Source of the DNA: FEN-1139 sp964396375
Lineage (GTDB): Bacteria; Myxococcota_A; Polyangia; Polyangiales; Polyangiaceae
Direction: 5' to 3'
NCBI GenBank assembly: GCA_964396375.1
Contig: CAYNEY010000017.1
Location: forward strand, 42,506-106,505
DNA: 64,000 bases
A model generated the notes under the pieces. The model did no database searches and was not told the DNA's origin. It saw only the letters and a program-made list of their open reading frames with translations. A program made the translations under genes and the position numbers. Of the stretch, positions 39,638-48,439 are shown piece by piece (position 1 is the first letter of the stretch; each line of letters begins with the position of its first letter).

Positions 39638-40714
39638 ATGTCCGCCGATGCCGCGAGCGAGATCGAAGCGGGGCTCGAGGCGTTTGGGCTCGAGTACCGC
39701 GAAAGGTTCGAGACTGCCGCCAACGAGGTTGAGCTGCGGCTGATTCGCGCCGAGTTGTTGGGCAAGAAGGGTAGCCTCACCACTGTCCTTCGGGCGATGG
39801 GGCGAGTTCCGGGAGCGGACCGTCCACGCTTGGGGGAGCGGGTCAATGCCGCTCGCGCTGCGGTGGAAGAGGCTTTCGAGAAGCGACTCCTCGAGCTTCG
39901 CGCCGATGCGCGGCGGCGTGAGCTTGCAGCTCCTCCCGAGGATCTGAGTCTTCCGGGACGCGTGCTCGTGCCGCGAGGTCATCGGCACCCGATAAGCCTG
40001 GTCAAGGACGAGATTCTGGACACGTTTCGTTCACTTGGTTTCGAGATAGCTCATGGTCCAGAGGTGGAGTCCGAGGACAACAACTTCACCAAGCTTGCCT
40101 TCCCCAAGGATCATCCGGCCACTGACATGCAGGACACCTTCTGGGTGCGAGTGGACGGGGGAAACACCGATCGGCGTACGCTGCTCCGGACGCACACCAG
40201 TTCGGTCCAAATTCGCGAGATGAGTTCGCGAAAGCCTCCGCTCGCGATCGTGAGCGGAGGCGCCGTGTACCGTCGTGATGATGACGTCACGCATTCGCCG
40301 ATGTTCCACCAGATTGAAGGGTTTCTGGTGGACACTCAGGTCACGTTCGCTGAGTTGAAAGGGGTACTGACCGAGTTCATCCACCGCTTGTACGGTGAAC
40401 GAGAGGTTCGGTTTCGGCCCAGCTACTTCCCGTTCGTGGAGCCTGGTGCCGAGGTGGATGTGGCGTGCGTCTTCTGCGAGGAGGGCACAGCGAGTCGCGC
40501 AGAGTGTCGCGTCTGCAAATCGAGCGGGTGGCTCGAGATCCTGGGGTGCGGCATGATTCACCCCGATGTTTTCAGTCACTGTGGCCTGGATCCAGACGCA
40601 GTCACCGGGTTCGCCTTTGGTCTCGGCGTTGAGAGAGTAGCGATGCTGCGCTACGGGATTCCGGACATCCGCGTGCTGTTCGAGAATGATCCCCGCTTCT
40701 TGAACCAGTTTTAG
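39638..40714 (+). CDS. pheS: Phenylalanyl-tRNA synthetase alpha subunit
   Basis: This 358-residue subunit contains the N-terminal coiled-coil arm (about 1-100), and the class II catalytic core with GHRHPISLVKDEILDTFRSLGF (motif 1 region), LLRTHTSSVQIREM (motif 2) and FGLGVERVAMLRYGIPDIR (motif 3). The usual Phe-pocket residues lie in FRPSYFPFVEPGAEVD. Together with PheT it charges tRNA-Phe. No pheT follows: the next 0.88 kb is non-coding, so the beta subunit must be encoded elsewhere. An 85-residue hydrophilic N-terminal arm binds tRNA in the family. Confidence 0.97.
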   Translation: MSADAASEIEAGLEAFGLEYRERFETAANEVELRLIRAELLGKKGSLTTVLRAMGRVPGADRPRLGERVNAARAAVEEAFEKRLLELRADARRRELAAPPEDLSLPGRVLVPRGHRHPISLVKDEILDTFRSLGFEIAHGPEVESEDNNFTKLAFPKDHPATDMQDTFWVRVDGGNTDRRTLLRTHTSSVQIREMSSRKPPLAIVSGGAVYRRDDDVTHSPMFHQIEGFLVDTQVTFAELKGVLTEFIHRLYGEREVRFRPSYFPFVEPGAEVDVACVFCEEGTASRAECRVCKSSGWLEILGCGMIHPDVFSHCGLDPDAVTGFAFGLGVERVAMLRYGIPDIRVLFENDPRFLNQF

Positions 40715-41597
40715 GCCGAACCTGTCGGACCGAGTGTGGTCGGCCAAGCGACCATTCGATGCCTGTGGGTGGTTGTTCGTGCGGTAGGATGAGCATGCGG
40801 CCGGATCGACCTGGCTTGGCGGGTAGGGCGAGAAAGACATCCGATCCCGAAAGCCGTGCCGGACATCCTGATCATGCTGCTCTAAAGAATGTGCCAAGGT
40901 CCCGCGCGGTCGGTAGAGGACCAAATTGCACCGCTGCCGGGTCGAAATCGCACTTCTGAAATCGCGAAGACGACTGGCCAAAGGGACGAAACCCAGCTTG
41001 TGACCGCTTCGTGTTCTACCCTTGACAGGGGAAGGTATATGTGGAAAAGGGACTAGGTTAGGTGGCGTTCTCAGCACCGCCTCTCCGCATAGCACCCTTT
41101 CCGAGGTGCGCCGCCCCTCGGGCGGTCAGGAAGAATAGGTGAGGGTCATCGGTAATCGGTGACTCCGCGCAAGTCGACGCGAAACTCTTTTCTGGCGCGG
41201 CCGTCTGTAGTAGAGGTGCCGCCGTTCAATGCCCTACATGAGCTACAATCTCCTACCTGAGTCGCTGACCGCGGTCTCCTCTCCGAAGTTCAGGACACTG
41301 GGCCTTCGTCCTTTGGACCTTCGCGCAGAGACTGTGGGTAGGTCAGTCGGTTTTTTTCTTGCTGTGGCAAACCGTGGGGAGGATGTCAGTTGGTTGCACG
41401 GCAAGAATCAGGAATAGAAATTGCAGCGTGTGGTTTGTGAAACGATAAGTCTAGCATTCAGGACGTTCGCCGCCTTCGGTTCTGACCATCCGTCCTGTTT
41501 TTGTTCGGACGTCTCTCGGAATCGCCTGGTTGCTTTCCCACGATGATTCGGTTCGTGGGCCACAACACTGTTCAAATCCCTAACTTTGCCCAACGCT
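40715..41597. other. Long intergenic region between pheS and the sigma-factor gene
   Basis: I see no supported protein gene in this 0.88-kb stretch. It contains a hairpin ccgccc-ctc-gggcgg (41111-41125) without a T-tract, a consensus-like TTGACA (41022-41027) without a good -10 partner, and a weak 5-bp stem (41330-41348) followed by T7 (41351-41357). These could belong to an sRNA or a long leader of the sigma gene, but nothing decisive is visible. Confidence 0.4.
41330..41357 (+). terminator. Weak candidate intrinsic terminator
   Basis: gactg, a 9-base loop, cagtc, then GG and seven Ts. The stem is only 5 bp, so activity is doubtful. It would end a transcript inside the pheS-sigma intergenic region. 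Confidence 0.28.
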
Positions 41598-43007
41598 ATG
41601 CAGGACAAGATGTCGACGAATCGCGAAGCCCAGTACACCGAACCCCCCGAGTTCGATCCGGCCTACAGCGAGTCTACGGATTCGTCGAAGCCTGAAGCCC
41701 GGCGGGTGGAAGGCCCGAGCGCTTCCGAGCTCCGCCCACCCGAACCGGGTGTCGAGGCCTTTGCAAGCGAGGCTCCGGAACCCCGGGATATTGGTCCACT
41801 GGACGGCGCTACGGACTCCATGCTGTCGCGCTATTTCCGCGACATGGCTACCCATCAAGTGATGGGGCCCGACGAGGAGTTGGAGTGCGCCCAGGCGGTC
41901 GAGGAAGCTGAGATCGAGCACTGGGTGGCCCTGCTCTCGTACATTCCTGTTTGTGAACCGGTCCTTGATGGTTTGGAGCATGACATCGCTGAGGCCAGCG
42001 AGGCCGATCGGCCTGAGGTCCCCCAGGTGGAGGAGCTGCGTAAGCTGGTCAAACTATACCGGAAGCAGCGCTCCAAGCTGAACGCGGACCAGCAGCGTCA
42101 GTGGACTGACCTCGGCGCCGATCTGGCACGAGCCGTGCGCTTGCCTGACTCCGACCGGATCTGGATGACCAATGCGTACCGGACGGTGCGGGAGATGGTC
42201 CAGCCCGAAGGTGTGGACGGAGAGCGACAACCGATCGCTGATACCCCTGCGTATCGCCGGTTCGTTGAGCGGGTCCGTCGAACAGACTACCGGCAGCGCT
42301 GTGCCAAGAATCGCTTCGTGAAGGCCAACCTGCGCTTGGTGGTGAGCATCGCTCGGCGCTACAACCGCGGCCGTCTCCCCCTCATCGATCTGATCCAGGA
42401 GGGCAACATTGGTCTGATGAAAGCGGTGGAACGTTTCGATCACACCCGCGGTTACCGGTTCTCGACCTACGCCTCCTGGTGGATCCGCCACGCTATCAGT
42501 CGTGCACTGGCTGACAAAGGCCGAGCCGTGCGCATTCCTGTACACATGCTCGACACGTACAATCGCGTGTCCCGTGCCACTCAGACCATTATCGCACGGA
42601 CGGGGCGCGAACCGACTCTCGATGAACTCGAGAAGGAAACTGGCGTCCCCAAGGAGAAGCTAGACAAGGTCCGTGACCTGTACGCCGATACTCCTTTCTC
42701 ACTGGATCGACCGGTGGGGGATGAGGATGGTCGCCGGTTCATTGATTTTCTGGTGGAAGAGAACTCGCTTTCGCCCTTTGATTGTCTGGCCAACCAGAAA
42801 TGGGCAGAGGAAGTGCAACGATTGCTGGGCACCTTGACCCCTATCGAGAGCAGAATCATAAGGTGGCGCTTCGGCTTGGACAACGAGGATGAGCTCACGT
42901 TGAAGGAGATCGGAGACAAGTACAATCTCTCCCGTGAGCGCATTCGGCAGCTGCAAGAGCAGGCGATCGGTAAGATCCGAAAGCAAGTCAGAGACGTCTG
43001 GCTCTAG
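41598..43007 (+). CDS. RpoD-family sigma-70 factor (group 1/2)
   Basis: This 469-residue sigma factor has region 1.2 (LSRYFRDMATHQVMGPDEE), a spacer, region 2 (CAKNRFVKANLRLVVSIARRYNRGRLPLIDLIQEGNIGLMKAVERFD and FSTYASWWIRHAISRAL), region 3 (GREPTLDELEKETGVPKEKLDKV) and region 4 (PIESRIIRWRFGLDNEDELTLKEIGDKYNLSRERIRQLQEQAIGKIRKQ). The region 2.4 and 4.2 residues look like those of housekeeping-type factors. The N-terminus is short and lacks a long acidic region 1.1, so it may be a group 2 (non-essential) paralogue rather than the main RpoD. The ATG at 41598 or 41610 starts it; an in-frame TTG at 41586 is less likely. Confidence 0.9.
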   Translation: MQDKMSTNREAQYTEPPEFDPAYSESTDSSKPEARRVEGPSASELRPPEPGVEAFASEAPEPRDIGPLDGATDSMLSRYFRDMATHQVMGPDEELECAQAVEEAEIEHWVALLSYIPVCEPVLDGLEHDIAEASEADRPEVPQVEELRKLVKLYRKQRSKLNADQQRQWTDLGADLARAVRLPDSDRIWMTNAYRTVREMVQPEGVDGERQPIADTPAYRRFVERVRRTDYRQRCAKNRFVKANLRLVVSIARRYNRGRLPLIDLIQEGNIGLMKAVERFDHTRGYRFSTYASWWIRHAISRALADKGRAVRIPVHMLDTYNRVSRATQTIIARTGREPTLDELEKETGVPKEKLDKVRDLYADTPFSLDRPVGDEDGRRFIDFLVEENSLSPFDCLANQKWAEEVQRLLGTLTPIESRIIRWRFGLDNEDELTLKEIGDKYNLSRERIRQLQEQAIGKIRKQVRDVWL

Positions 43008-43190
43008 GTTCTTGGTGGATTGGTGTCCGACGAGGTTCCGACCTCGTAGCCTGTGCGCTGAAGCTGGACCTGTTATCGGCCGCAAGGCCGCTATGGGCTT
43101 CTATCTGAACTGAGGCAGCGTGGGGGATTAGCCAAGGAATCTCTGCCGGGTGGGTGGCTGCTTCGGAAACATCGTGTACCACTCGGTTCT

Positions 43191-44465
43191 ATGAGTGTTC
43201 TCGCCCAGCTGTCCCACTCCCAACTCAAAGAGCAGAAGGCCATGCTGTCTTCGCGTTACGAAGCGATCGTCTCGCGTGGCCTCAAGCTTGATATGACGCG
43301 CGGTAAGCCGGCTGCGCTGCAACTCGAGCTCTCGGCCGAGCTCGCGACGGTTCTTGGGAAGGGTGACCATTGTGCTGCGGATGGCACAGACGTGCGCAAC
43401 TACGGTGGGTTGGAGGGCATCAAGGAGATGCGCGCCCTGTTTGGCGAATTGCTGGGCGCTCCTGCCGAGCAGGTGCTGATCGGAGGCAACTCCAGTCTGG
43501 AGATGATGCACAACGCTGTGGTTCGCGCCCTGCTGCATGGTGTCGTGGGCAGCGAAGCTCCCTGGAGTCGCGTCAAGACCAAGTTCCTGTGCCCTGCCCC
43601 TGGCTATGATCGACACTTCGCGATCTGCGAGCATCACGGGATCGAGATGCTCACCGTTCCGCTCAGGAGCGACGGCCCTGACATGGAGGTGGTGGAGAGG
43701 ATGGTCGCTGAGGATGCGACCATCCGGGGCATGTGGTGCGTGCCGAAATACTCGAATCCGACCGGGATAACCTATTCGGATGCAGTGGTTCGGCGTCTCG
43801 CTGCGATGAAGACCGCGGCGTCCGACTTCCGGATCTTCTGGGACAACGCCTATGTCGTCCACGATCTGTCGGAGACCAGTGACGAACTCAGTAACTTGCT
43901 GAGCGCCTGCCAAGAGGAAAAAACCGACGATCGACCGTTTGTTTTCGGATCCACTTCGAAGATCAGTTGGGCAGGCGCGGGGATCGCAGCGATGGCCTCG
44001 AGTCCCGCCAACATCGCGGACGCCAAGAAGCACCTGTCGTTTCAGACGATTGGACCGGACAAGGCCAACCAACTGCGGCACCTGCGCCTTTTCCCTGACA
44101 TGGCGGCGATTCGAGCGCATATGCGGCGCCATGCCGCGATCATGGCACCCAAATTCGACGCGGTCTGCTCGGTGTTCGAACGTCAGCTGGGCGGACGTGG
44201 GATCGCTAGCTGGACTCGTCCGAATGGCGGATACTTCGTGAGTTTGGACACTCTCGCGGGATGTGCAAAGCGCGTGGTTTCGCTGGCGGATGCGGCAGGG
44301 GTCAAGCTGACGCCGGCGGGCGCAACCTTTCCCTACGGACGAGATCCGGAAGACAAGAACATCCGGATCGCTCCCTCGCTGCCTCCGCGCGATCAGGTGG
44401 AGCTGGCGATGGAGGTGGTGTGTACTTGCGTGGAGCTGGCTGCGGTGGAGAAGTTGGTCGGGTGA
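43191..44465 (+). CDS. PLP-dependent aminotransferase of the MocR/AspT (PF12897-like) type
   Basis: This 424-residue fold-type I enzyme has LDMTRGKPAALQLELSAEL near the N-terminus, VRNYGGLEGIKEMR, a cofactor-binding segment GGNSSLEMMHNAVV, PKYSNPTGITYSD, the Asp of FWDNAYVVHDL, and the Schiff-base Lys257 in FGSTSKISWAGAG. This combination is characteristic of the aspartate aminotransferases of actinobacterial AspT type, a divergent subgroup of aminotransferase class I. The likely reaction is aspartate or another amino acid with 2-oxoglutarate. It stands 183 bp after the sigma gene and ends 3 bp before a convergent gene. A role in supplying amino acids rather than regulation is likely, as no DNA-binding domain is present. 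Confidence 0.85.
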   Translation: MSVLAQLSHSQLKEQKAMLSSRYEAIVSRGLKLDMTRGKPAALQLELSAELATVLGKGDHCAADGTDVRNYGGLEGIKEMRALFGELLGAPAEQVLIGGNSSLEMMHNAVVRALLHGVVGSEAPWSRVKTKFLCPAPGYDRHFAICEHHGIEMLTVPLRSDGPDMEVVERMVAEDATIRGMWCVPKYSNPTGITYSDAVVRRLAAMKTAASDFRIFWDNAYVVHDLSETSDELSNLLSACQEEKTDDRPFVFGSTSKISWAGAGIAAMASSPANIADAKKHLSFQTIGPDKANQLRHLRLFPDMAAIRAHMRRHAAIMAPKFDAVCSVFERQLGGRGIASWTRPNGGYFVSLDTLAGCAKRVVSLADAAGVKLTPAGATFPYGRDPEDKNIRIAPSLPPRDQVELAMEVVCTCVELAAVEKLVG

Positions 44466-44468
44466 AGC

Positions 44469-45332
44469 CTAGAACTCTCCGAGCAACCCGAGACTGGGGT
44501 AGATGATGGGTGACTGGACGCCGGTCTCGAAATCATCGAGGCCGGTGTCGGTCATGCCGAATTGCGCGGTGGTCGAGAAGGAGACGACCGTGAGTTCCGC
44601 TGCCACGAAGACCGCCTTGTAGCCGAGCGCTCCACCGAGCAGCGCCCCCAGGTAGGTGCCGGTTCCGTCCAGCGCTACGCTGACCTCCGAGTGTTCAGGC
44701 AAGGTGAGGCCGAGTCGAGCATGGTATCGAGAAAACAGCGCACGCGGCCCCCCCCACCACCGGTACCAGCTGCCGCGGCCTCCTGCGAGCACCACCAAAT
44801 CCAGTTCCTGACGCGTGTAGTCGTCGAAGCTCACGTAGTCGGAGAGCAGGTTTGGCAGTTCGAAGCCGAAAGTGACGCGACTCAGGCCCAAACCAGCGCT
44901 GAGGTCGATTCCCTGTTGGTCCTGGGTAAGAAACTGCATCCGCGCGCCGAGTCGAGTGCCGCCCGAGACCGCGCGCAACGAGAGTTCGCTCCCGTAGCCG
45001 ATTCCGAGACCGATCCCGGCATGGGTGTTCAGGCTCGGGGGATTGAGCATGGTTGCCATCGTAGCTTCGAGGAGACGTTCCTGTGATTCAGCCCCGACCT
45101 CGAGCCCCGAGGTCGAGATTTCGCCCGCGACTTCTGTACCGATATCGACCAGTTCATCGAGACCGCTTCCCGGTATTGACACGTCGGTGCCCATTTCCAG
45201 ACGGACATGCTTCGCGGCGGGCACGTGCGCTGGTGTGAACGTGGACAAGGTGGGCGCGCACCCGAGCAGTGCTGAGCACACGAGTACTGTGTGGGCAGGG
45301 TGCTCGAATCTTAGGGCGAGAGGGGAGAGCAT
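44469..45332 (-). CDS. Putative outer-membrane lipoprotein, unknown
   Basis: This 287-residue protein has a lipoprotein signal with lipobox LLGC (Cys25). The rest is rich in short alternating hydrophobic/Gly segments (GIGLGIGYGSELSLRAVSG, LGLSRVTFGFELPN, YLGALLGGALGYKAVFVAAELTVVSF) that look like amphipathic beta-strands of a barrel. It ends with LGLLGEF, in keeping with an aromatic C-terminus for outer-membrane insertion. I do not recognise a family. It faces the convergent aminotransferase gene at a distance of 3 bp, and its promoter side faces the coiled-coil gene at 45494. Confidence 0.6.
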   Translation of the reverse strand: MLSPLALRFEHPAHTVLVCSALLGCAPTLSTFTPAHVPAAKHVRLEMGTDVSIPGSGLDELVDIGTEVAGEISTSGLEVGAESQERLLEATMATMLNPPSLNTHAGIGLGIGYGSELSLRAVSGGTRLGARMQFLTQDQQGIDLSAGLGLSRVTFGFELPNLLSDYVSFDDYTRQELDLVVLAGGRGSWYRWWGGPRALFSRYHARLGLTLPEHSEVSVALDGTGTYLGALLGGALGYKAVFVAAELTVVSFSTTAQFGMTDTGLDDFETGVQSPIIYPSLGLLGEF

Positions 45333-45493
45333 GGACCAGGAAAACCCGAACTTTGGGGAGATAGTGGGGCAAAGCTACTCCAGCGCACGCCTTGGGACGA
45401 GGCGCAACGCGCGGATCGGCTCGCGGGTCAAGTCGCGCCTCCTGCGTTTCTGCCCGAGCCTGGGTGCCGAACTTTGGTAACGTCCACTGTGCT

Positions 45494-45994
45494 ATGGGGC
45501 GCGAGTCACTCGAAGTTCTCCTCGAACTCAAAAACCATGAGCTCGAGCGGGCGAAGAGCGAGCTTTCTCGGGTGATTGCCGAAGGTGAGTCGAGTCGTGC
45601 AAAGCTTGGGGCTGCCGAGGCCAGCCTGAAACGTGAGCTTTTGCATCTGACGGCTGCGATTCAGGAGACCCGGACGATAGCGGTGCCTTCAGCCTGCTCC
45701 GTGCTCGAACTCACGCTGGCCTGTGAAAACCACAAGAATGCCCGCGCGGGCGTCACAGAAGCTAGGGCTCGAGTGGACGAGGCTCGTCGGAAGGCTGAGC
45801 GTGATGGTGCGGCTGAACGTCGGGCGACGGCACAGCTCGCGCAGATCCGCGCTGAACAGCGAGCGGTCAGTCGCGTGGCGGAGCGCCGCCGAGCAGAAGA
45901 GGCCAAGCGGCGTGAAAACCAAACCGAAGAAGAGGCGGTTCTGGTCACGTCGTTTCGTCGCGGCGGTGATTCACCTGGGTTTGGGAGTGCCTAG
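45494..45994 (+). CDS. Coiled-coil protein of unknown function (FliJ/YscO-like shape)
   Basis: This 166-residue protein is almost all charged helix: LEVLLELKNHELERAKSELS, ARVDEARRKAERDGAAERRA, then AEERRAEEAKRREN-type residues. Heptad spacing suggests a long antiparallel coiled coil. This shape and length occur in FliJ and YscO stalk proteins of type III export systems, but no other export gene is nearby, so I do not claim that role. The ATG at 45494 was chosen because upstream residues are not helical; an in-frame start at 45392 exists. Its stop is directly followed by the ATG of the lytic transglycosylase, so the two are probably co-translated. Confidence 0.6.
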   Translation: MGRESLEVLLELKNHELERAKSELSRVIAEGESSRAKLGAAEASLKRELLHLTAAIQETRTIAVPSACSVLELTLACENHKNARAGVTEARARVDEARRKAERDGAAERRATAQLAQIRAEQRAVSRVAERRRAEEAKRRENQTEEEAVLVTSFRRGGDSPGFGSA

Positions 45995-48436
45995 ATGGTC
46001 GGGCGAGTGAACAGGTACGAAAACGGTTGGTGCGGGTGGTGGCTTCGGCTCGGCCTGATGGCGGTGCTGCCTTGCCTTATGGTGTGCACGAACCGCGCTT
46101 CGGTTGAAGTCCCTCGGCCTAGCCCCGCGCTAGCGAGTGCCACGGTCAGCGCAAGTCAGCCCGGCGATGCCGTGGCTGTTGAACTCGACCAGCTCCTCGA
46201 TGAGTTTCGGCCCATCCTCGAGGAGCCAGGGCTTTTTGAGGTAGCTCGTGCCGTCGATGCCGAGGACTACGTTACTGCCAGCCAGTTGCTTGAACGCAGC
46301 ATCGCCGAGCTCCCCGTGATGGCGCCCGAACGTTTGGAACTCCATTATCTGCTCGGCCGCTTTGCGGAGCGGCTCGAGGAGCACGAGCGAGCGAGTCGGG
46401 CCTTCCGCGAGGCCACGCGTGACCCGACTTGGGTACTCTCAGCCTATGCGCGGGTCGCAGCATCGCGCCATGCGATTGCGTCCGGAGATTACGCAGCAGC
46501 CGAGCGCGACCTTGGGGACTTGCAACAGGGCTTGGGGTTGAAGACCGAGTTGGCCTGGCTTCGGTCTGAGCTCCTCGAGCAGGCTGGTCAGCGAAGGGAG
46601 GCGATCGCGCTACTCCGCGCCCAGCTCCAGGCTCTCCTTGAGTTACCCGAAAGGGTCGAGACGGGGTTGAGACTTGCCGAGATGCTGGAGCGGCACCGGG
46701 TGGAAATGGCTCAGGCCACGCCCGGCGAGATCGAGGAAATTCTGCGGCTGTCATCCAACGCGATAACCGCCGCACCCGAGAACTCGAGGGTGAAGGCGCG
46801 CGCCGCTTCCCTCGAACGCAGTGTCCTTGGAGGGCTCGACGAGTCTGGTCGTCTGCGCATTGCCGAGTGGAGGCGCGATCTCCTGCTCGATCGCGCTGAG
46901 GCGCTGGCTGATGTCCGGCGTTTCAACGACGCGGTGGAGGTGGCAAAGGAATTGATCGCGTCCCTTCCTCCTGCTGAGCCCTTGGATTCAACATGGGGGT
47001 GTCGGGCCAGCCTGATTGTTGGGCGTGCCCTGGCGCACAATCGCGAGACCAAAGCCGCGATCGAGCAACTGACAGCGGTAGCCGAGGGTTGTCGTGATCC
47101 TGACGTGGTGGTGCGCGCCGCATACCTCGCGGGCACGCAAACCGCTCGGCTCAACCGGTGCGCGGAGGCGGTGGTTTGGTTTGCCACCATCGAAGAGCGA
47201 TTTTCTGGGCATCGTCTTGCGGATGACGCTCGGTTGCGTCGTGCCCAGTGTTACACCGACCTTGGTTTCGAGAGTCGAGCCACCGAGCTACTCGGTCGCT
47301 TCGTGGACGACTACCCGAGGGGCGACATGACCCGAGAGGGAGTGTTCCAGTTGGCGCTGCGCCGCCTCGTGCGTGGAGACTGGTCAGGTGCCGCTGCGGT
47401 CTTGGAGCGCGTCTCGGGCACGGAGCCACCCCAGGCCACACCTGTCGAGCAGTTGGATCGGGAAGCGTATTTTCTGAGTCGGGCGCGGCTAGAGCTGGGG
47501 GAGCGAGAGTCAGGACTGCGAGGACTCGAGGAGCTGGTTGTACAACGACCGTTCTCGGTTTACATGCTTTTCGCCTACTCTTTTCTGCTCGAGCTAGCGC
47601 CGGAGCGCGCGAGCATGGCCCTCGAGCGAGGGCTCAATGAATCTTTGAAAAGGCGGCTGGGTGATGCGCGCGAGGCAGCGCTCGATCCCTCGGCACTGGC
47701 GCGTGCGGTCGCGCTCTTTCGGTTTGGTGAGTTTGATGCTGCAGAGTGCGAACTCGAGCGTGCGAGGCTGAGCGAACGCGCTACCGGTGCCGAGAAGCGG
47801 GCGATCGCCGAACTCTACGTGCGCGCTGGGGTCCCGCGTGCCGCCGTCACCTTTCAGAAGCGGTACGCGTCTGCCTGGGCAGGCTCGTGGCCGGGCGGTG
47901 AGTTCGAGGCCGCCTGGCGAGTTGCCTACCCGCGTCCACATGCCGCGCTGGTCAGCGCCGAAGCCAGCAAGAACGGCCTAGATGAGGCTTTAGTCTACGC
48001 AATCATGCGTGAGGAATCGGAGTTTGACGAGCGGGCGGTGAGCCATGCACAAGCTTATGGCTTGATGCAACTGATTGTCCCCACAGCCACGACTGCTGCT
48101 CGGGGCACCAACCTGGCACACGATCCGACAGCGCTGCTCGAGCCACGCACGAACATCACCCTGGGATGCCGGGTGCTCGGGGAGTTGATGCGGCGCTTCG
48201 ACGGCGAGCTGGTGATGGCTATCGCCGGATACAATGCCGGCCCCGGACGGCCGCGACGCTGGAAGCGTGAGCGTCCAAATCTTGGCCTCGACGTTTGGAT
48301 TGAGTCGATTCCGTATGCTGAGACGCGCAACTACGTGAAGCGTGTCCTTGGTTCGCGCGCAGCCTATTTGTACCTCTACCAGGAGCGCCGATCGGCGAAG
48401 GCGCTCGTCGTGCCTCGAACTCTCCGCGTCGAGTGA
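45995..48436 (+). CDS. Lytic murein transglycosylase with TPR-like superhelix (Slt70-like)
   Basis: This 813-residue protein cuts the glycan strands of peptidoglycan with formation of 1,6-anhydro ends. A hydrophobic export segment (LRLGLMAVLPCLMVC, about 12-28) opens it. About 50-640 form a helical-repeat superhelix (YLLGRFAERLEEHERASRAFREA and similar units). The catalytic SLT domain (about 655-800) has the active Glu at 673/674 in MREESEF, then YGLMQLIVPTA, the AGYNAGPGR motif and YAETRNYVKRVL. The layout follows Slt70, although the family is shorter (about 620 residues). It starts one codon after the coiled-coil gene and is followed by the peptide-uptake genes, which suggests a link to recycling or uptake of wall fragments. 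Confidence 0.9.
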   Translation: MVGRVNRYENGWCGWWLRLGLMAVLPCLMVCTNRASVEVPRPSPALASATVSASQPGDAVAVELDQLLDEFRPILEEPGLFEVARAVDAEDYVTASQLLERSIAELPVMAPERLELHYLLGRFAERLEEHERASRAFREATRDPTWVLSAYARVAASRHAIASGDYAAAERDLGDLQQGLGLKTELAWLRSELLEQAGQRREAIALLRAQLQALLELPERVETGLRLAEMLERHRVEMAQATPGEIEEILRLSSNAITAAPENSRVKARAASLERSVLGGLDESGRLRIAEWRRDLLLDRAEALADVRRFNDAVEVAKELIASLPPAEPLDSTWGCRASLIVGRALAHNRETKAAIEQLTAVAEGCRDPDVVVRAAYLAGTQTARLNRCAEAVVWFATIEERFSGHRLADDARLRRAQCYTDLGFESRATELLGRFVDDYPRGDMTREGVFQLALRRLVRGDWSGAAAVLERVSGTEPPQATPVEQLDREAYFLSRARLELGERESGLRGLEELVVQRPFSVYMLFAYSFLLELAPERASMALERGLNESLKRRLGDAREAALDPSALARAVALFRFGEFDAAECELERARLSERATGAEKRAIAELYVRAGVPRAAVTFQKRYASAWAGSWPGGEFEAAWRVAYPRPHAALVSAEASKNGLDEALVYAIMREESEFDERAVSHAQAYGLMQLIVPTATTAARGTNLAHDPTALLEPRTNITLGCRVLGELMRRFDGELVMAIAGYNAGPGRPRRWKRERPNLGLDVWIESIPYAETRNYVKRVLGSRAAYLYLYQERRSAKALVVPRTLRVE

Positions 48437-48439
48437 ACG

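Noticed and set aside
40031..41095. 354-codon minus-strand frame over pheS and its downstream region
   Set aside because: Mostly complementary to the conserved pheS core; no recognisable domain.
43128..44132. 334-codon minus-strand frame inside the aminotransferase gene
   Set aside because: Shadow; plus-strand PLP motifs are complete.
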